Part shown: positions 47,702-59,530 of the stretch, piece by piece
How positions within the stretch are numbered: position 1 is the stretch's first letter
Layout: every line of letters starts with the position of its first letter
Assembly: GCA_028023455.1 (NCBI GenBank)
Contig: JAQFVV010006550.1
Span: 682,001 to 746,000, forward strand
Direction: 5' to 3'
DNA length: 64,000 bases
From: Epiperipatus broadwayi
Taxonomy: Eukaryota; Onychophora; Udeonychophora; Euonychophora; Peripatidae
Translations under genes and position numbers: made by a program
Notes under the pieces: generated by a model
Told to the model about the DNA's origin: nothing
What the model saw: the letters and a program-made list of their open reading frames with translations, nothing else
Database searches by the model: none

Positions 47702-48239
47702 GCTATATATAATACATATTTATAAATCGGAAAATGATCAAAATTATATATATATCTTATTATGATATATTTGTAATTGTAAATAAGTATAATTAAATTA
47801 ATGTACCAGATTATAAATAAGGGATTAAACAGACTAATTAAAAATTCAATAAGAGAATTAAGAGTTATAAAGAGACAAAGCAAAGATAGTTTTGGGTTAT
47901 TTTAATAATTTATAAGTCAGATATGGGTAACTGGACTTTCTTCTCCAAGATCATGTTTATTCTAGAAAATTATTCAATACTAGTTAAAGGCTTACCAGCG
48001 TAGATCTTTTAAAATAGAGAAATTTACTATATTATAGTTAAGAAATAGTGTTAAAATTTGCAGTTTGCAATGACATTTTATTATTTGTAAGCCTTCCAAT
48101 AAAATATCAAATGGGTAAAATTTATCAAAGTATTATGCAAGATTTGAAATACAGCCATTCTTATAACTGGAACTTAATTGTAAATATAGGGGATTTGAAC
48201 TCAGACTTCAAGCAATCTTCAATTATCCACACTATCTCA
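47702..48239. other. Intergenic, no recognised feature
   Basis: AT-rich with nothing supported. Confidence 0.5.
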
Positions 48240-48282
48240 TACTATTGATACACATAACCACATACATGTAGAAAAGATAAAT

Positions 48283-48332
48283 AATCACCAATGTTTATAT
48301 TTCATGATAAACCAGCACTTATCAATTGGTCC
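48283..48332 (-). ncRNA. Family C hammerhead relic (GAAA kept)
   Basis: Minus strand: TTGATAA in place of CTGATGA, stem II GTGCTGG.., GAAAT intact. Confidence 0.5.
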
Positions 48333-48377
48333 AATTGATGAGTGCTGGTTCAGCACAAAATACATCTATTGGTGATT
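48321..48377 (+). ncRNA. Family C hammerhead, perfect stem II
   Basis: TTGATGA in place of CTGATGA; stem II GTGCTG/CAGCAC with a 3-nt loop; AAAA instead of GAAA; short stem III and TA site before TTGGTGATT. Confidence 0.55.
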
Positions 48378-48540
48378 GCTTATCATTACTCCATGATGAG
48401 TGCTGGTTTAACATAAAATACATAGAGTGGTGATTATTTATCTTTTCTACATGTGTGTGGTCATGTGGATCAGTAGTATGAGATGGTGTGGATAGTTGAA
48501 GGTTGCTTGAAAGTCTGAATTCAAATACCCTATATTTACA

Positions 48541-49123
48541 AACTATTATGGGTAGGAGTAATATTATTAAGTATCTAGAGTTATTTATGTACCTAAAATT
48601 ATCTGTCTGTTCAATATTAATATTTATCTTATATTCGATTGTGTGTATGTATTAAAATAAATCATTTGTTTTACTGATTAATACTTCTATCATATTTTTT
48701 TATGCTTATTCAACTCAGTGAATTAATGCATGAGTTGTGTATCAAATTGTGAACATGCTAACTATTTACATATTACATTTGGGCAGACAGACCATTACAT
48801 AAATATAGTTACTACTTGAATATTACAGTCTTTAAATGGGATCATGGATGTTGGAAGAATTATGAACATAATTCCAAAATAATTCCAAAATATTTTTTAA
48901 AATTCATGAACAATACTAAATAAACTTTCAAAAATATAAAAACATTATTTTTAAGTCAACTGTATGTTTTGAAAATTGTAGGTGTACGGATAGAAAAAAG
49001 CAAAATAGTCTTAGTATAACAATTTAAGGATATCCCTCCACCACAGCCCCTTATAAGAGAAAACGATAATAGAAAACATAATTCACCAGGTTTTTAATTG
49101 CTGAGTAGTGAAAAATCTGAATG
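48541..49123. other. Intergenic, no recognised feature
   Basis: AT-rich with nothing supported. Confidence 0.5.
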
Positions 49124-49254
<131 letters not shown>

Positions 49255-49850
49255 ATATTCAAATAATAAAACAACTACAGTAATATAAATTCAAACTTTT
49301 AATCCATATAGAATTACTTTCAACTATTTAAGTAGTCTTCGTCAACAAAGGTTAAAACTTTTAAAATCAAATGTCTAAGCTGTGTTCAAAGATAACCATC
49401 TCTATTTTTAGCTTTCCCATAATTCATTGATTCTGGCATTTGCTGTCTATCGATTTAGTAAGCATTTTTTATATTTATTTATTGACATTGTCTCCTTTAT
49501 TTTTCGTTTGTTATTATTTCTTTCAATACATAATATATTTACATTTTTATAACTAAAATCAAATCCAAAATTATATTTTTTATTATGGTCATAAAACACT
49601 GATGCTGATACATTATCATTTTCATCATTATTTTGTGTAGATTTTTTGAGTTCTTTTTAGTAACAGTACATGTTCTCTAGTCCTTTTCTCTAAAGTCTAA
49701 TCTTAGATGTTTGATTTTAAAATTTTTAACCATAGTTGACAAAGATTACTTAGATAGTTGAAAGTGCTCTTATATGGATTAAAAGTTTGAATTTATATTA
49801 CTGTATTTGTTTTATTATGCAAATATAAAATTATATATAAGTTAAAGGAA
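49255..49850 (-). mobile_element. PLE P3 tail between inverted arms
   Basis: A minus-strand GIY-YIG distal fragment (about 49,385-49,650: NVNILCIERNNNKRKIKE, INELW) lies between inverted ~125-bp arms (49,255-49,390 and 49,700-49,840) sharing ACAGTAATATAAATTCAAAC, TTTAATCCATATA and ACTTTCAACTAT. The arm matches the 3' untranslated part of P1 at 24,110-24,180. So this is a PLE 3' end joined to an inverted copy of its terminus. Confidence 0.75.
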
Positions 49851-50881
49851 TACATATATCGATTAATATTATATATATATACTAACTGCTATTAAATAGT
49901 TTGCTTGAGTTGGCCTTGAATGAGCTATCTGAAATATAATCCTAAGCCTGTTGAAAATGTATCCAGGCTTACCTTTTCTTTCTATATATGAAACGTGGTA
50001 AGATAAATGTTTTATCATTGTGAAAAGATTAAAAAAATATTTTTTAAAAAATAAATAGAAAAAAACAATTGATTAACATATTTATATATTTGATATGATT
50101 GAGAATTGCATATCTTTTTTGTCTAAAATAGATTTCATGATTGTCTTCTTAATTTTGTATAAAAAAAAATTATTGGGTATCCCCCTTCACCACATCCCTT
50201 CCTTTTTAAGGTTTTTCTATAAAAGTAATTACCATATAGTCACAATAATAATGTTAATGATATTATTGGATTAATTATTTTTGCTTTATTAGTGCGTTTT
50301 CTATTTTCAGATATTTAAAAATAGACATTACTTAAGCAATTACCTATTATTGATCAGATTGGTATTTTTAAATGAAATGCAAGTAAAATTTAGAAATGAT
50401 TTAATAAAACTTTTAAATTATATTTTTATTTTACTTTACCAATAAAGTTTTTAATTTTTAATAAAATTTATTAATGTTGTATATACTCGGTGTCTCTTTG
50501 AAAAGATGATTGGTTTTCTCTCTAAGCTGCCTATAGCTCCATCTTGAAATAAATGCATGTGTTATGTAGTGACATAATTTATATATTCACTATGAAAATT
50601 TGGTACTTAAGAGTTTCCAAGTAAACAAAAATTGCAGCCCTTATTTTTGATAAATGTAGTTTCGAGGGGCTATAATCTATTGAAGATGTACCAGTTGTTA
50701 ACTTAAAATAAAAATAATAAATAGATCGTTAAAATAAAAAAAATGCAATAAATTCTAATAAATTTTATTAAGAAATTTATTTCAATTTTTTATGGACTTA
50801 TAACATAAGAAGTTGAGACACTCTTGACGCTATCGAACTTCTGTTCAATTCAGCATGTTTTTTTTTGTCAGCAGTTTTCTT
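49851..50881. other. Intergenic, no recognised feature
   Basis: AT-rich sequence without supported features. Confidence 0.5.
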
Positions 50882-51200
50882 TTGAAGCCAATATGACTAT
50901 ATAAGCTAATGAGCTTGGATTGAAAATGTTATTGTGTTTTCAATTTAAGACTCATAGTGTTGTAGTTAAGTAGAGATAAAAGGTGGCTGCTGGAGGGTTG
51001 CATTAGATCCTAAGATCTAGGTGCAGTTCCCTCAGATGCAAGGCTCATCACTGATGAGGCCACAAGCCAGAAACTAGTCTGGTGATATTGGATGCATAGG
51101 CATTAGATGGGGATTTTATGCACAAGCCTTCTGGCATCCATTGATTACTCTGGCTTGCACGAAGTGGCAATATGTATAGAGAGTTTTTCCTGTTTTAATA
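50882..51200 (+). repeat. Family A monomer, copy 4 (best preserved)
   Basis: A single monomer beginning with a TATATAAGCTAATGAGCTTG end, which includes a TATA-like element, then GTTGCATTAGATCCTAAGATC, the ribozyme, GGATTTTATGCACAAGCC, TTGATTACTCTGGCTTGCAC and AGAGAGTTT. It lacks the far TGATGTTTAGT end. Confidence 0.75.
51036..51093 (+). ncRNA. Hammerhead ribozyme, family A (best core)
   Basis: Type I layout: outer stem I ATGCAA/TTGGAT (one mismatch), inner stem I TCATCA/TGGTGA (6 bp, one G-U), CTGATGA (51,051-51,057), stem II GGC CACAA GCC, an extra A, GAAAC (51,070-51,074), a TA loop and GTC (51,077-51,079) with predicted cleavage after 51,079. Stem III is just A-U and C-G. All nucleotides known to be essential in hammerheads are present. 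The unpaired A before GAAAC is unusual. Chance occurrence is unlikely because five further copies share the whole arrangement. Confidence 0.75.
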
Positions 51201-51589
51201 ACATTTTTCTTTTTTTGGTAAATTGTCATATTGATAAACATTTGGGACATTTCTGACACAGAATGTGATGAGTGGATTATTTCCAAAGGTACAGGATGCT
51301 GTTCTCCTGAAAAGGGTGCACTAATGGTCATTATATGCTTTGATGTTGCCAACATCAGTAAAATGAAATATTTGTTTAATTTTTCTGTTAATAAATTAAT
51401 CCAAAAAAAGAGAAAGTAAGGTGTAAATATTGTAATTATTTTTTCCCCAATTATTTCTTTTTTTAAAATAAGAGTAGTAAAAAATAAAATGTAATTATTA
51501 AATACAATGTTTCCTAGCAGACATTTTTTTAATAAACATTTTTTGAGGTCCCCTGAAACTATAGATTTATTAAAATATGGGCTGCCATC
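51201..51589. other. Intergenic, no recognised feature
   Basis: Nothing supported; a 62-codon frame at 51,231-51,419 has no family features. Confidence 0.5.
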
Positions 51590-51780
51590 TTGATTTACTT
51601 AAAGATGGGCAAGTACCAGAAATTTTAAGATATTGGCTTGCCAGGATTATGAGTATGAATATGAAATATGACAGTAAGTTTCATATCTTAACACAATATG
51701 AAGCAATGTGATAACATTAAATTTTGTTTTCCATTGAAACTGACTGGAACATTTGAAATGATTTAAACATGTATATTACA
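51590..51780 (-). repeat. Dispersed repeat family I, copy 2
   Basis: Reverse complement of parts of 34,100-34,450 (AACATTAAATTTTGTTTT, GAACATTTGAAATG, AAATTTTAAGATATT). Confidence 0.5.
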
Positions 51781-53750
51781 ATAAAATAATTTATAATATT
51801 TTGTGATTGCATGGTAATCATTGAAAATGAGTGACAAATATGCGCAATTCTTTGTCCAGACATGCTAGTGCCTTATGATTTGTATGGTAAATAATTGCAC
51901 TATATTGCTACATAATACATATGGTGTATTCATTGATGGTACTATGCACAGCTAATAGAACACATTAGTCACCTTTTCACTGAGAGACAAGGAGTTAGTC
52001 AGGATATATTAGAACAAATACTTTATATTAGTTTTCAAATAAAGTTAGTAGAGAATATATTATATATGGGTATAAGAAATAAATAAATGGCATCAAAATA
52101 GGCCCTACAAAATTAAAAGATTTTAATGCCTTGCTTATCAACTATGTTCTATTCTACTTTCTAAGACAAAATATAATGTTCTTCTTTTATCTATTTTGAA
52201 AGTTTATTAATTGATTTAACATTTTTACAAGTCCTACAAACATTTTGCTTTGTATATGCTATTGCCTATGAAATCATAAGATATAATATTTATGGTTGCT
52301 TGTACTATCAATTAGAATTTGGTATTCTGGTTGTGGCTGATGTAGAATATCTCATGCAATGCACATATTTCTCAGAGTATATAGATTCATGATATTTAAA
52401 CTGCTTATCTGAAACATGTTCAACAGACATGAAACAGTCCTGCTGAAAAATTAAAAAGATTTTATGATGAAATCAATGATCATTTTGAATATCTGGTTAT
52501 CTTAAAGAGAGAACAAAATGGGGATTAAATGCTATTAAAATCCTTATGAATCTGTAGATTTTTTTAGTGTTTTTTCCCCATATGATACTGATGTTAATGA
52601 AATTAATGTGGTCTAGGTCCATAATTATGTTTATATATAGTGATTGTTTAGAAGTGCTATGTATAAAAATCCATGTGGAATTCTATAAAGTTAGCCCTAG
52701 GGTCATCAACCTAAACCCTACCATTCATTAGTGGGTGCTTAAAGATTTCAGCTGGGTAGTGAGTATTTGGCAGATATTAAAACAAAAACCATAGATTACT
52801 ATAGATTTGCAGCATGAATTTAATTTTTTTTGCAGAGTGGTTCATGCCTTAAATAAATAAATTAGTATTTTGAAGTTCAAAATAAATTAAATATATTTTA
52901 TTCTTGCAAACTGATTTAAATTTGTCACTCACTTTATATATTTATTTATCTACCAATATACTATTATAAATGCTTTTTTGTGTAATTATTTCCATTAAGT
53001 ACTAAATGAAGTTATTCAGGCATTAGTAGGTGGTAGGGAAATGACACCGTCAATAAAAGTACAATATGGGTGTTAGGTAAATAAAATTGAAGATTCCCCA
53101 GTTAGACAAATCAGAAACACTTAATACAATAAATTTCGAAATTAGGGGTATTAACATTGAGCAGACATTGTTTTAAAATAGTAAAATTATAAAAAATAAA
53201 TGAAATAAAATTATTAAATGGTTATAAGTAATGAGTGGCATGTGATCCATATATGTTTAAAAGACAATGCATTTACATTAACTAGTTCAATAGTTTGAAT
53301 GTTAATTCATAGAGTCTATTACAGCTTTTGGCTGTATAAGATTTAATTTTAAAAATAATATCAACAATAAATAAATATAAATATTTCTTTCTATATGCTC
53401 TGAAATATTGATGAACCAAATGAACAAGAGTTTGATTAAAAAGGAGATAGTATATTATTTGTGAGTAACAAAAGATTTATTATATAGAATAAAGTGGGGT
53501 ATATATAAATGTACAATTTCAAACAGATGTTAAAAAAAGCTCAGGTGTACTATTGAAAAAAACAAATTATGCTGTGAATTATTAAACATTTTGCAAAAAG
53601 GTAAATATTTAAAATGTATATATTTTCACAATTGTGTTGAAGCAGTAAAAAAAAACCCATATCTTTTGTAAATAAATAAATATGTTGTTTTAAAAGAATG
53701 ACAATTAATTAATTCTTAAATTGGTTTTATTGCTGTAAAATTATAATACT
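51781..53750. other. Intergenic, no recognised feature
   Basis: About 2 kb of AT-rich sequence without supported features. Confidence 0.5.
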
Positions 53751-54056
53751 TTTGAGTATCAGATGTGCAGACCTGGATTCGATCTTAAGACCTCACACAC
53801 TCCAAAATCTAACACCTATCACATCACCAAATAGCACACTAGAGGATGGTGTATTAATTTGTTTGATACAGATATTTAATAAGCCTATATTTCAGTTATT
53901 AATTTTGAGCATCGGATGTGCAGACGTGGATTCGATCCTAAGACTTCACTCACTTCAGAATCTAAAACCTATCACATCACCAAATAGCACACCGAACAAT
54001 GGTGTATTAATTTGTTTGATACATGTATATAATAAGCCTGTATTTCAGTTATTAAT
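53751..54056 (-). repeat. Two tandem tRNA-like SINE units (153-bp period)
   Basis: Units at 53,751-53,903 and 53,904-54,056 share nearly all sequence. On the minus strand each reads as a tRNA-like head, with an A-box-like TTTGGTGATGTGATAGG and a B-box-like GGATCGAATCC about 45 bp apart. The ORF that crosses both units (53,752-54,081) only reflects the duplication. Confidence 0.65.
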
Positions 54057-55137
54057 AAATATCATTAATACGTTCATTTAGTAAGATTTCTATCAGTAAA
54101 ATCTTGGTAATATGGAAAGACTTGAGTTAGAAAACATGTTTTGAGTCACTGAGTAGATTATCTATAAAAGAAGAGGAATGCAATTTGCAATAATCTAACA
54201 AGTAGTTGTTAAAGGGCTACAAATATATATTATTGACTGTTTTAGTAGAAGTAAGACACTCATTTGAAGTTTAGTTCAAAGTGGAATGAAAAAAAACAGC
54301 AGAGATGTGTTAAAAACCATGTTTAGAGTCAATAAGTTTAAGTAGACTAAGCCAATGAGCCGAAGTTTAGTTGAAACCAGAAATAAATGAGAAATCTAGA
54401 GCAGAGAGTAGCTGATTCAAATATTAGACGAATCGCAGTGACAAGATGTTACATTAATCCTGGGTAAAGTACTCTTTAATAAAATTAAACTGAACATTAG
54501 CATATTTACTTCCAATCTTATCCTTTTCAATAATTCCCACTATTTTATAAAATATATAAATAAAAGTGTTAACTTTAATTTTTCACACAGAGTTAACTTT
54601 TATACAATGATTTACTTTTATTTTCTGTCTCAAATAAAAACAACAGATTATATATATTTGTTATTATTACAAGCAAAAGGTTGATTTAAGAAATGGATCC
54701 TTGTTAAAAATGACACGTTAGAAGAGAGTTGAAGATCCACCTATTTTTGCTTAACTGTTCTTGACAAGTGAAAAGTATGAAGATCTAAATATAAATTAAT
54801 CTCAACTTGTTTAGATTGAATTATTCCACTCGAAACGATAATTCCATACAATTTTATATTTCAAGTAAACATTTGATTATTTAATTACATTTTTGATGAA
54901 AATGCTAATTAAATTCTATTATCAGTTTATATAATGTTCTATTATCGTAGAATATGATTAAAAATTTTGTAATCATGTTACATTTTAGTAAAGTGAAATA
55001 AAAAATAAAATTAATCAACAAATTGACATTTATTTATTTTTTCTATAATTATCATGCCCTTAGGTTTCAATTTTTATTTCTTTGTCTAAAACGTAATGCA
55101 TTTGTTAATGAAAATACTATTGTTATATATATATAGA
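54057..55137. other. Intergenic, no recognised feature
   Basis: AT-rich; a loose local duplication around AAACATGTTTTGAGTC/AACCATGTTTAGAGTC at 54,135 and 54,318. Confidence 0.5.
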
Positions 55138-55168
55138 ACTAGCATATAAGCTCTTAACAAGCTTTGCA

Positions 55169-55231
55169 GAATATCCCCAACACCAGACCGGTTTCTGCTA
55201 CTGGCTTCCTCAGTGAGCTGCTAGGATATTC
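55169..55231 (-). ncRNA. Hammerhead ribozyme, family E (core intact)
   Basis: Minus strand: outer stem I GAATATCC/GGATATTC (8 bp perfect), inner TCA/TGG, CTGAGGA (55,207-55,213; fits CTGANGA), stem II GC CAGTA GC flanked by opposed A residues, GAAAC (55,191-55,195), a CG loop, and GTC with predicted cleavage between 55,185 and 55,186. Stem III is two pairs. Same design as family A. Confidence 0.75.
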
Positions 55232-55538
55232 AAGAATTAGATTAAAAATACCAGGACAAGCCCAGCACTTTATCTAATGGATAACTATTAAGTAGATCTT
55301 CCAATCCAGCTCTCTAACTTAAATAGCCATATAGGATTGAACCAAGTTCAGATACACCATATATTAATAGTTTTAGCAATATATGGTGTATATCAACTTG
55401 GTTCAGTCCATATGGCTATTTAAGTTAGATAGCTAGATTGGAAGACATATGAATGTCTGAAAATTTCAGATTTTCTATTTAATAGTTATCCATTAGATAA
55501 AGTGCTGGGCTTGTCCTGGTATTTTTAATCTAATGCTT

Positions 55539-55601
55539 GAATATCCTAATGCCTCACTGAGGAAGCCAGTAGCAGAATCCAGTTTGGGGTTGGGGATATT
55601 C
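55539..55601 (+). ncRNA. Hammerhead core, family E (decayed)
   Basis: The 8-bp outer stem and CTGAGGA are intact, but GAAAC is GAATC and the GTC site is GTT. The CCGGTC to CCAGTT change includes a CG to CA transition. Confidence 0.6.
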
Positions 55602-55699
55602 TTCAAAAGTCTGTTAAGAGCTTATTTGTGAGCCCTATATATAACTTTTATAATACAAGTTTATTAAATTAGGTCTTGTGGCATCTGAATTGATTTCTT

Positions 55700-56080
55700 T
55701 GTAATGAAAACATTATCTACAATGTTAACAGCAAAAGATCAACACATAAAGTTCACCCCAGGGAAGAGTAATAAGTGGTCTTTCTTTTTGTATACTGTCA
55801 GTGGTATGACTTGACACTTATATCACATAGAAACATAGTTTGTAAGTTTATCATAAAATTGTAAAGTCTTTGGGTGTATGAATCACAAGATATATAATGT
55901 GGCATTATCTATAGTGTTAGTAGCAGAAGGTTAGCAGATATAGTTTACCCAAGAGAAAAGGTGATAGGTGGAAGTTCTTTTTCCACATGACCAATTGACT
56001 ATGTAGCAACATAGTTTGAAAGTTTATCATAAAATTGAAAGGTGTTTGTGTGTTTGAGTCACAAGATATATAATATGATA
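55700..56080 (+). repeat. Two tandem ~185-bp units
   Basis: CATTATCTAcAATGTTA and AGTTTATCATAAAATTG, then TCACAAGATATATAAT occur in both halves (55,709/55,904; 55,848/56,027). Unknown class. Confidence 0.7.
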
Positions 56081-56084
56081 GTGT

Positions 56085-56195
56085 GTTTTAAGCCTTAGCT
56101 CACAATGAAATGATGAGCTAACATTAACTTTTGTTTAAATTGGGAAAAACTGCTACTGGAATACTTGAAATGATTCTAACTATATATGGAAGAAA
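56085..56195 (-). repeat. Dispersed repeat family I, copy 3
   Basis: Contains CTAACATTAACTTTTGTTTA and CTGCTACTGGAATACTTGAA, matching 34,340-34,400 in reverse complement. Confidence 0.5.
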
Positions 56196-56694
56196 TGTGT
56201 GAGTTGCAAGAAAGTTTTCGAGTGTTTTTCAAGAGTTTATGATGACAGAGAGAATATCGTAGATGATCTGAGAAGGTACAACACACATTGTTACATTTCT
56301 TGTTATAACTAGTGATTCAGTTATACCAATGCCTTAAAACTTATGCAGTAAATAAAATTAAATTTATATGTGACACACATATTTATTAACAGATGAATCT
56401 ATGGATAGCTTGGAAAGATAACTGATAATATGCATAGTTATAAACAAAATGTTGATTTTGTATTTTTCTTCATAAGCAATCAACTACTATCAATTATTTT
56501 TTATTTTCATATATATCTTTTTTTATTTGTAAATTTATACCCTCACTAAAAATAAAATATAAACTCAACTTCTCACAGTTTTGATTTTAAAATGTTGTAA
56601 ACCACTCTGTACTAAAATTTCATACCAAAATCAATTGCTAAGATATGTACATTGAAACTGTACCAAGATTTATAAGTATAGTCCTACATAATAA
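56196..56694. other. Intergenic, no recognised feature
   Basis: Nothing supported. Confidence 0.5.
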
Positions 56695-57060
56695 AAGCAC
56701 CAAACTCTCCATACAGTAGTGCCACCAAGTGCAAGCCACCATAATCAATGGATGCATTGAAGGTTTGTGCATAAAATCCCTATAGTTTCAATACAGTAGT
56801 GCCATCAAATACAAGCCTTCATAATCAATGGATGCAGGAAGATTTGTGCATATAGGTATTTTATGCACAAACCTTCCTTCATCCATTGATTATGGATGCT
56901 TGCACTACTATATGGAGACTACAGGGAATTTATGCACAAACCTTCCACCAACCATTGATTATGAAGATTTGCACTTAGATGCACTACGGTATGGAGAGTT
57001 TGGTATTTTTATTTACAGCATGTGTACACATATACAATGGTACATCATGTGATATAGTCC
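56695..57060. repeat. Family A foldback without ribozyme
   Basis: Four copies, two per strand, of the family A outer segment (CTCTCCATACAGTAGTGCC, ATAATCAATGGATGCA, GGTTTGTGCATA) form an inverted repeat, and the right end GTACATCATGTGATAT-like matches the family end. The ribozyme-containing middle is deleted. The ORF 56,828-57,052 is an artefact of the repeat. Confidence 0.75.
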
Positions 57061-57830
57061 CACATGTTTATCTATGATTTTACAATAGTGATAAAGTGTA
57101 TTTGAAATGGAAGTGCTTCCAGATCAAATCTCACCTCTTCTGATGCTCAAACATGAGAAACAACTTTCTTAGGAATAAATACTTCAGCTGTCTATTTTAG
57201 TTATTAGAATGATGTGAGTAAATCAAAATATCAATATTGCCTCTATTAGATATATTCAAGCTAACAAAAATATCTGAAGTCAAGATAAACCATGCAATCA
57301 ATGCATTTAGGCATAAGACACCTTTGTAAAAACTAGTGGATACTGATCAATATTTTATTAAGTACAGCAGCATTCATTTAATTTTACAGATAATAGCTAA
57401 ATACCATTTACTGATGAATGTTCTTAGTGAGCTGAGATGGTCACTTTATCAAAACTACAAGTTGCATTCAGATTTGAACCATGTTTCCTGTCTGAGAAGG
57501 CAAATATATTAGCTAATGCAACATAAAGCTTCAGATTTTTATAAATAACTAGTAAAAAAGTTATTTTTTTCTTGACTTTTAGTTAAGGTTTCTACCTATA
57601 ATAAATATTCTCATAAGTATAATTTTAATGACTTCTAATCATTTAATGTAAAACCAAAATCTGGATTCAACTATATAAGAAACTATGTTATTCTGTTTTT
57701 TACTTATTACATTATTTTTATTTTGATGAAATATTTTAATAACAGCAAGGTATAAAACTGTCGATATGTTGGTCAATATGCATCTTACTTTATATATAAA
57801 TTCTTTGAATTCTCTGCAGAAGTATTAACA
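57061..57830. other. Intergenic, no recognised feature
   Basis: Nothing supported. Confidence 0.5.
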
Positions 57831-57925
57831 AGCATTGGTGGTCGAGTGGTCAGCGACAGCTGCTTTGCAGGCGGTTGTCCCGGGTTGACGGGTTCGCTTC
57901 CCGGCTGATGCTATGACTCATGAAT
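57831..57925 (+). repeat. tRNA-derived SINE, copy 3
   Basis: A-box TGGTCGAGTGGTCAGC, an anticodon-like arm CTGC TTTGCAG GCGG and a good B-box GGGTTCGCTTCCCGG, then GCTATGACTCATG. Same family as 13,503 and 13,720, but with a different tail (no long oligo-A). This copy has the best B-box. Confidence 0.65.
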
Positions 57926-58454
57926 AATTATTATGATTATGGTTAATAAAAATCTTGATTGATTGATAATTTATTTGATGAATCTTTGTAACAATATTAA
58001 TTTGGCTTATATCTTCTCTGATTTAACTTTTCATGCATATTGATGTCTAAGATGTTTGAGAGAACGGAAGATAAGGAATTCTTGCAATTGATTAACAGAT
58101 GATTTTTAATCACTTAACTTTCAAGAGTTTTAAACAATATATACTAAATTAAATTATTCTACTGAAAAACAACAATTAATTCATCCAAGAATTAGTATTG
58201 TTTATTTCAAAAAAACTTTTAAAATTTATTAAAAAAAAATAATTAAATGACCAATCAATAACAAACACATAAGAATAATAGTAGTAACATTAGAATTATG
58301 TGATTTATAGTGACCCCCCAGAGAGATCAGCAGAGAAAAATAATTTAGTTTAGTATGTGTGGTTTAAAAGTCTTGATGATTATAAAATTAAAATTCAGAA
58401 TAAAGTTAATATATTGCTGGAAGAAAATAGGGCATTACTGATTAATAAACTAAT
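57926..58454. other. Intergenic, no recognised feature
   Basis: Nothing supported. Confidence 0.5.
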
Positions 58455-58559
58455 GATTAAGTAGAGGGATTTGAACTTAGATTGTTTAGTTTATATTCTG
58501 GCTCCATTTCATCTTAATCAACCAATACACTTGACCACACACATGTGAAAAAGAGAAAT

Positions 58560-58616
58560 GATCCCCAATATACATATTTTGTACAGAACCAGCACTCACC
58601 AGTTTGGCCAGATCAT
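58560..58616 (-). ncRNA. Family C hammerhead, core A mutated
   Basis: CTGGTGA in place of CTGATGA; stem II GTGCTGGTTCTGTAC; AAAA for GAAA; TA site before TTGGGGATC. Confidence 0.5.
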
Positions 58617-59042
58617 AATCTGTAATACATATATGCAATCAGTGATGCGCTTATATTAAGATAGCAATTCCATTAAACTTTAATGAACAGGTTTCAATCT
58701 TCTCACCCTTTCAACTATTCAACCATCCATTTCATTGAAAAACCAACAATATAATGTTCAAATCCCTTATTGAATTTAATATTGTAGTAATACCCATGTA
58801 CACATTACATCAGTCTAATTACTCGTATTATTGGCTCATTATGTATCCATTTATATTTATAGAGAGGGATGGGCTAAACTTATATTATGATGTAATCTAT
58901 TTCCAAAGCAATATGTAATTAACATACTAATTCCCTATACTGAATGTTTATTATAGTAAATAGAATGATTTGAATTTAGGATTTTTAATCTATACTCATC
59001 TTCCACACCATCTTACACATAACCACACATATGCAAAAAGAT

Positions 59043-59097
59043 GATCCCTAATGCACATATTTCTTGTAGAATTAGTACTCATCAGTTGGTCAGATCA
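59043..59097 (-). ncRNA. Family C hammerhead, CTGATGA and GAAA kept
   Basis: Minus strand GATCTGACCAA, CTGATGA (59,079-59,085), GAAA, but stem II is weak and the site reads GCA instead of ATA. Confidence 0.5.
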
Positions 59098-59260
59098 TAA
59101 TATGTAATGGTTCAATAATCTGAGGGGTTAGATTGACATAATGTATATGTCAATATGACTACAATATTAAACCCACCAATAGTATAGAGCATTCCATCAT
59201 TGTTTTTTCAATAAAATGTTTGGTTTAAGGAATTGCCATGTTAATATAAGCCAATCACTA

Positions 59261-59361
<101 letters not shown>

Positions 59362-59362
59362 G

Positions 59363-59424
59363 AATTATGAACTGGGCCAAGTGATGAGTTCTGGTGCTGC
59401 ACAAAATACATGTATTGGGAATCA
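59363..59424 (+). ncRNA. Family C hammerhead, decayed
   Basis: GTGATGA for CTGATGA and AAAA for GAAA; the stem III sequence AATACATGTATT is self-complementary. Confidence 0.5.
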
Positions 59425-59530
59425 TTTATCTTTTTCATATCTGTGGACCTCATGTGTATCAGTTGTTTGAGATGAAATGGAAGATAAATATAGACTGAAA
59501 ATTCTAAGTTTCAAATCTTTTTATATACTA

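Larger units (their letters stand above)
48240..48540. repeat. Family C ribozyme cluster, copy 3
   Basis: One minus-strand and two plus-strand hammerhead cores within about 160 bp, followed by the tRNA-like stretch (48,465-48,530: GTGGATCAGTAGTATGAGAT and GAATTCAAATACC). The inverted pair meets at ATCAATTGGTCCAATTGAT (48,321-48,339), so the palindrome axis falls in stem I of the ribozymes. Confidence 0.7.
55138..55640. repeat. Family E ribozyme palindrome
   Basis: About 500 bp of inverted repeat centred near 55,370, with ends AAGCTCTTAAC and GTTAAGAGCTT. Arms share GGACAAGCCCAGCACTTTATC, CTAGCTATCTAACTTAAATA and CAAGTTGATATACACC-like segments. Each arm holds a hammerhead core. GGTTCAGTCC near 55,400 resembles a B-box, but no convincing A-box is seen. 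Related to family A by ribozyme design, not by the rest of the sequence. Confidence 0.85.

Noticed and set aside
53752-54081. 109-codon ORF with two similar halves
   Set aside because: The repeat in the protein reflects the tandem tRNA-like SINE; B-box positions, not codons, are conserved.
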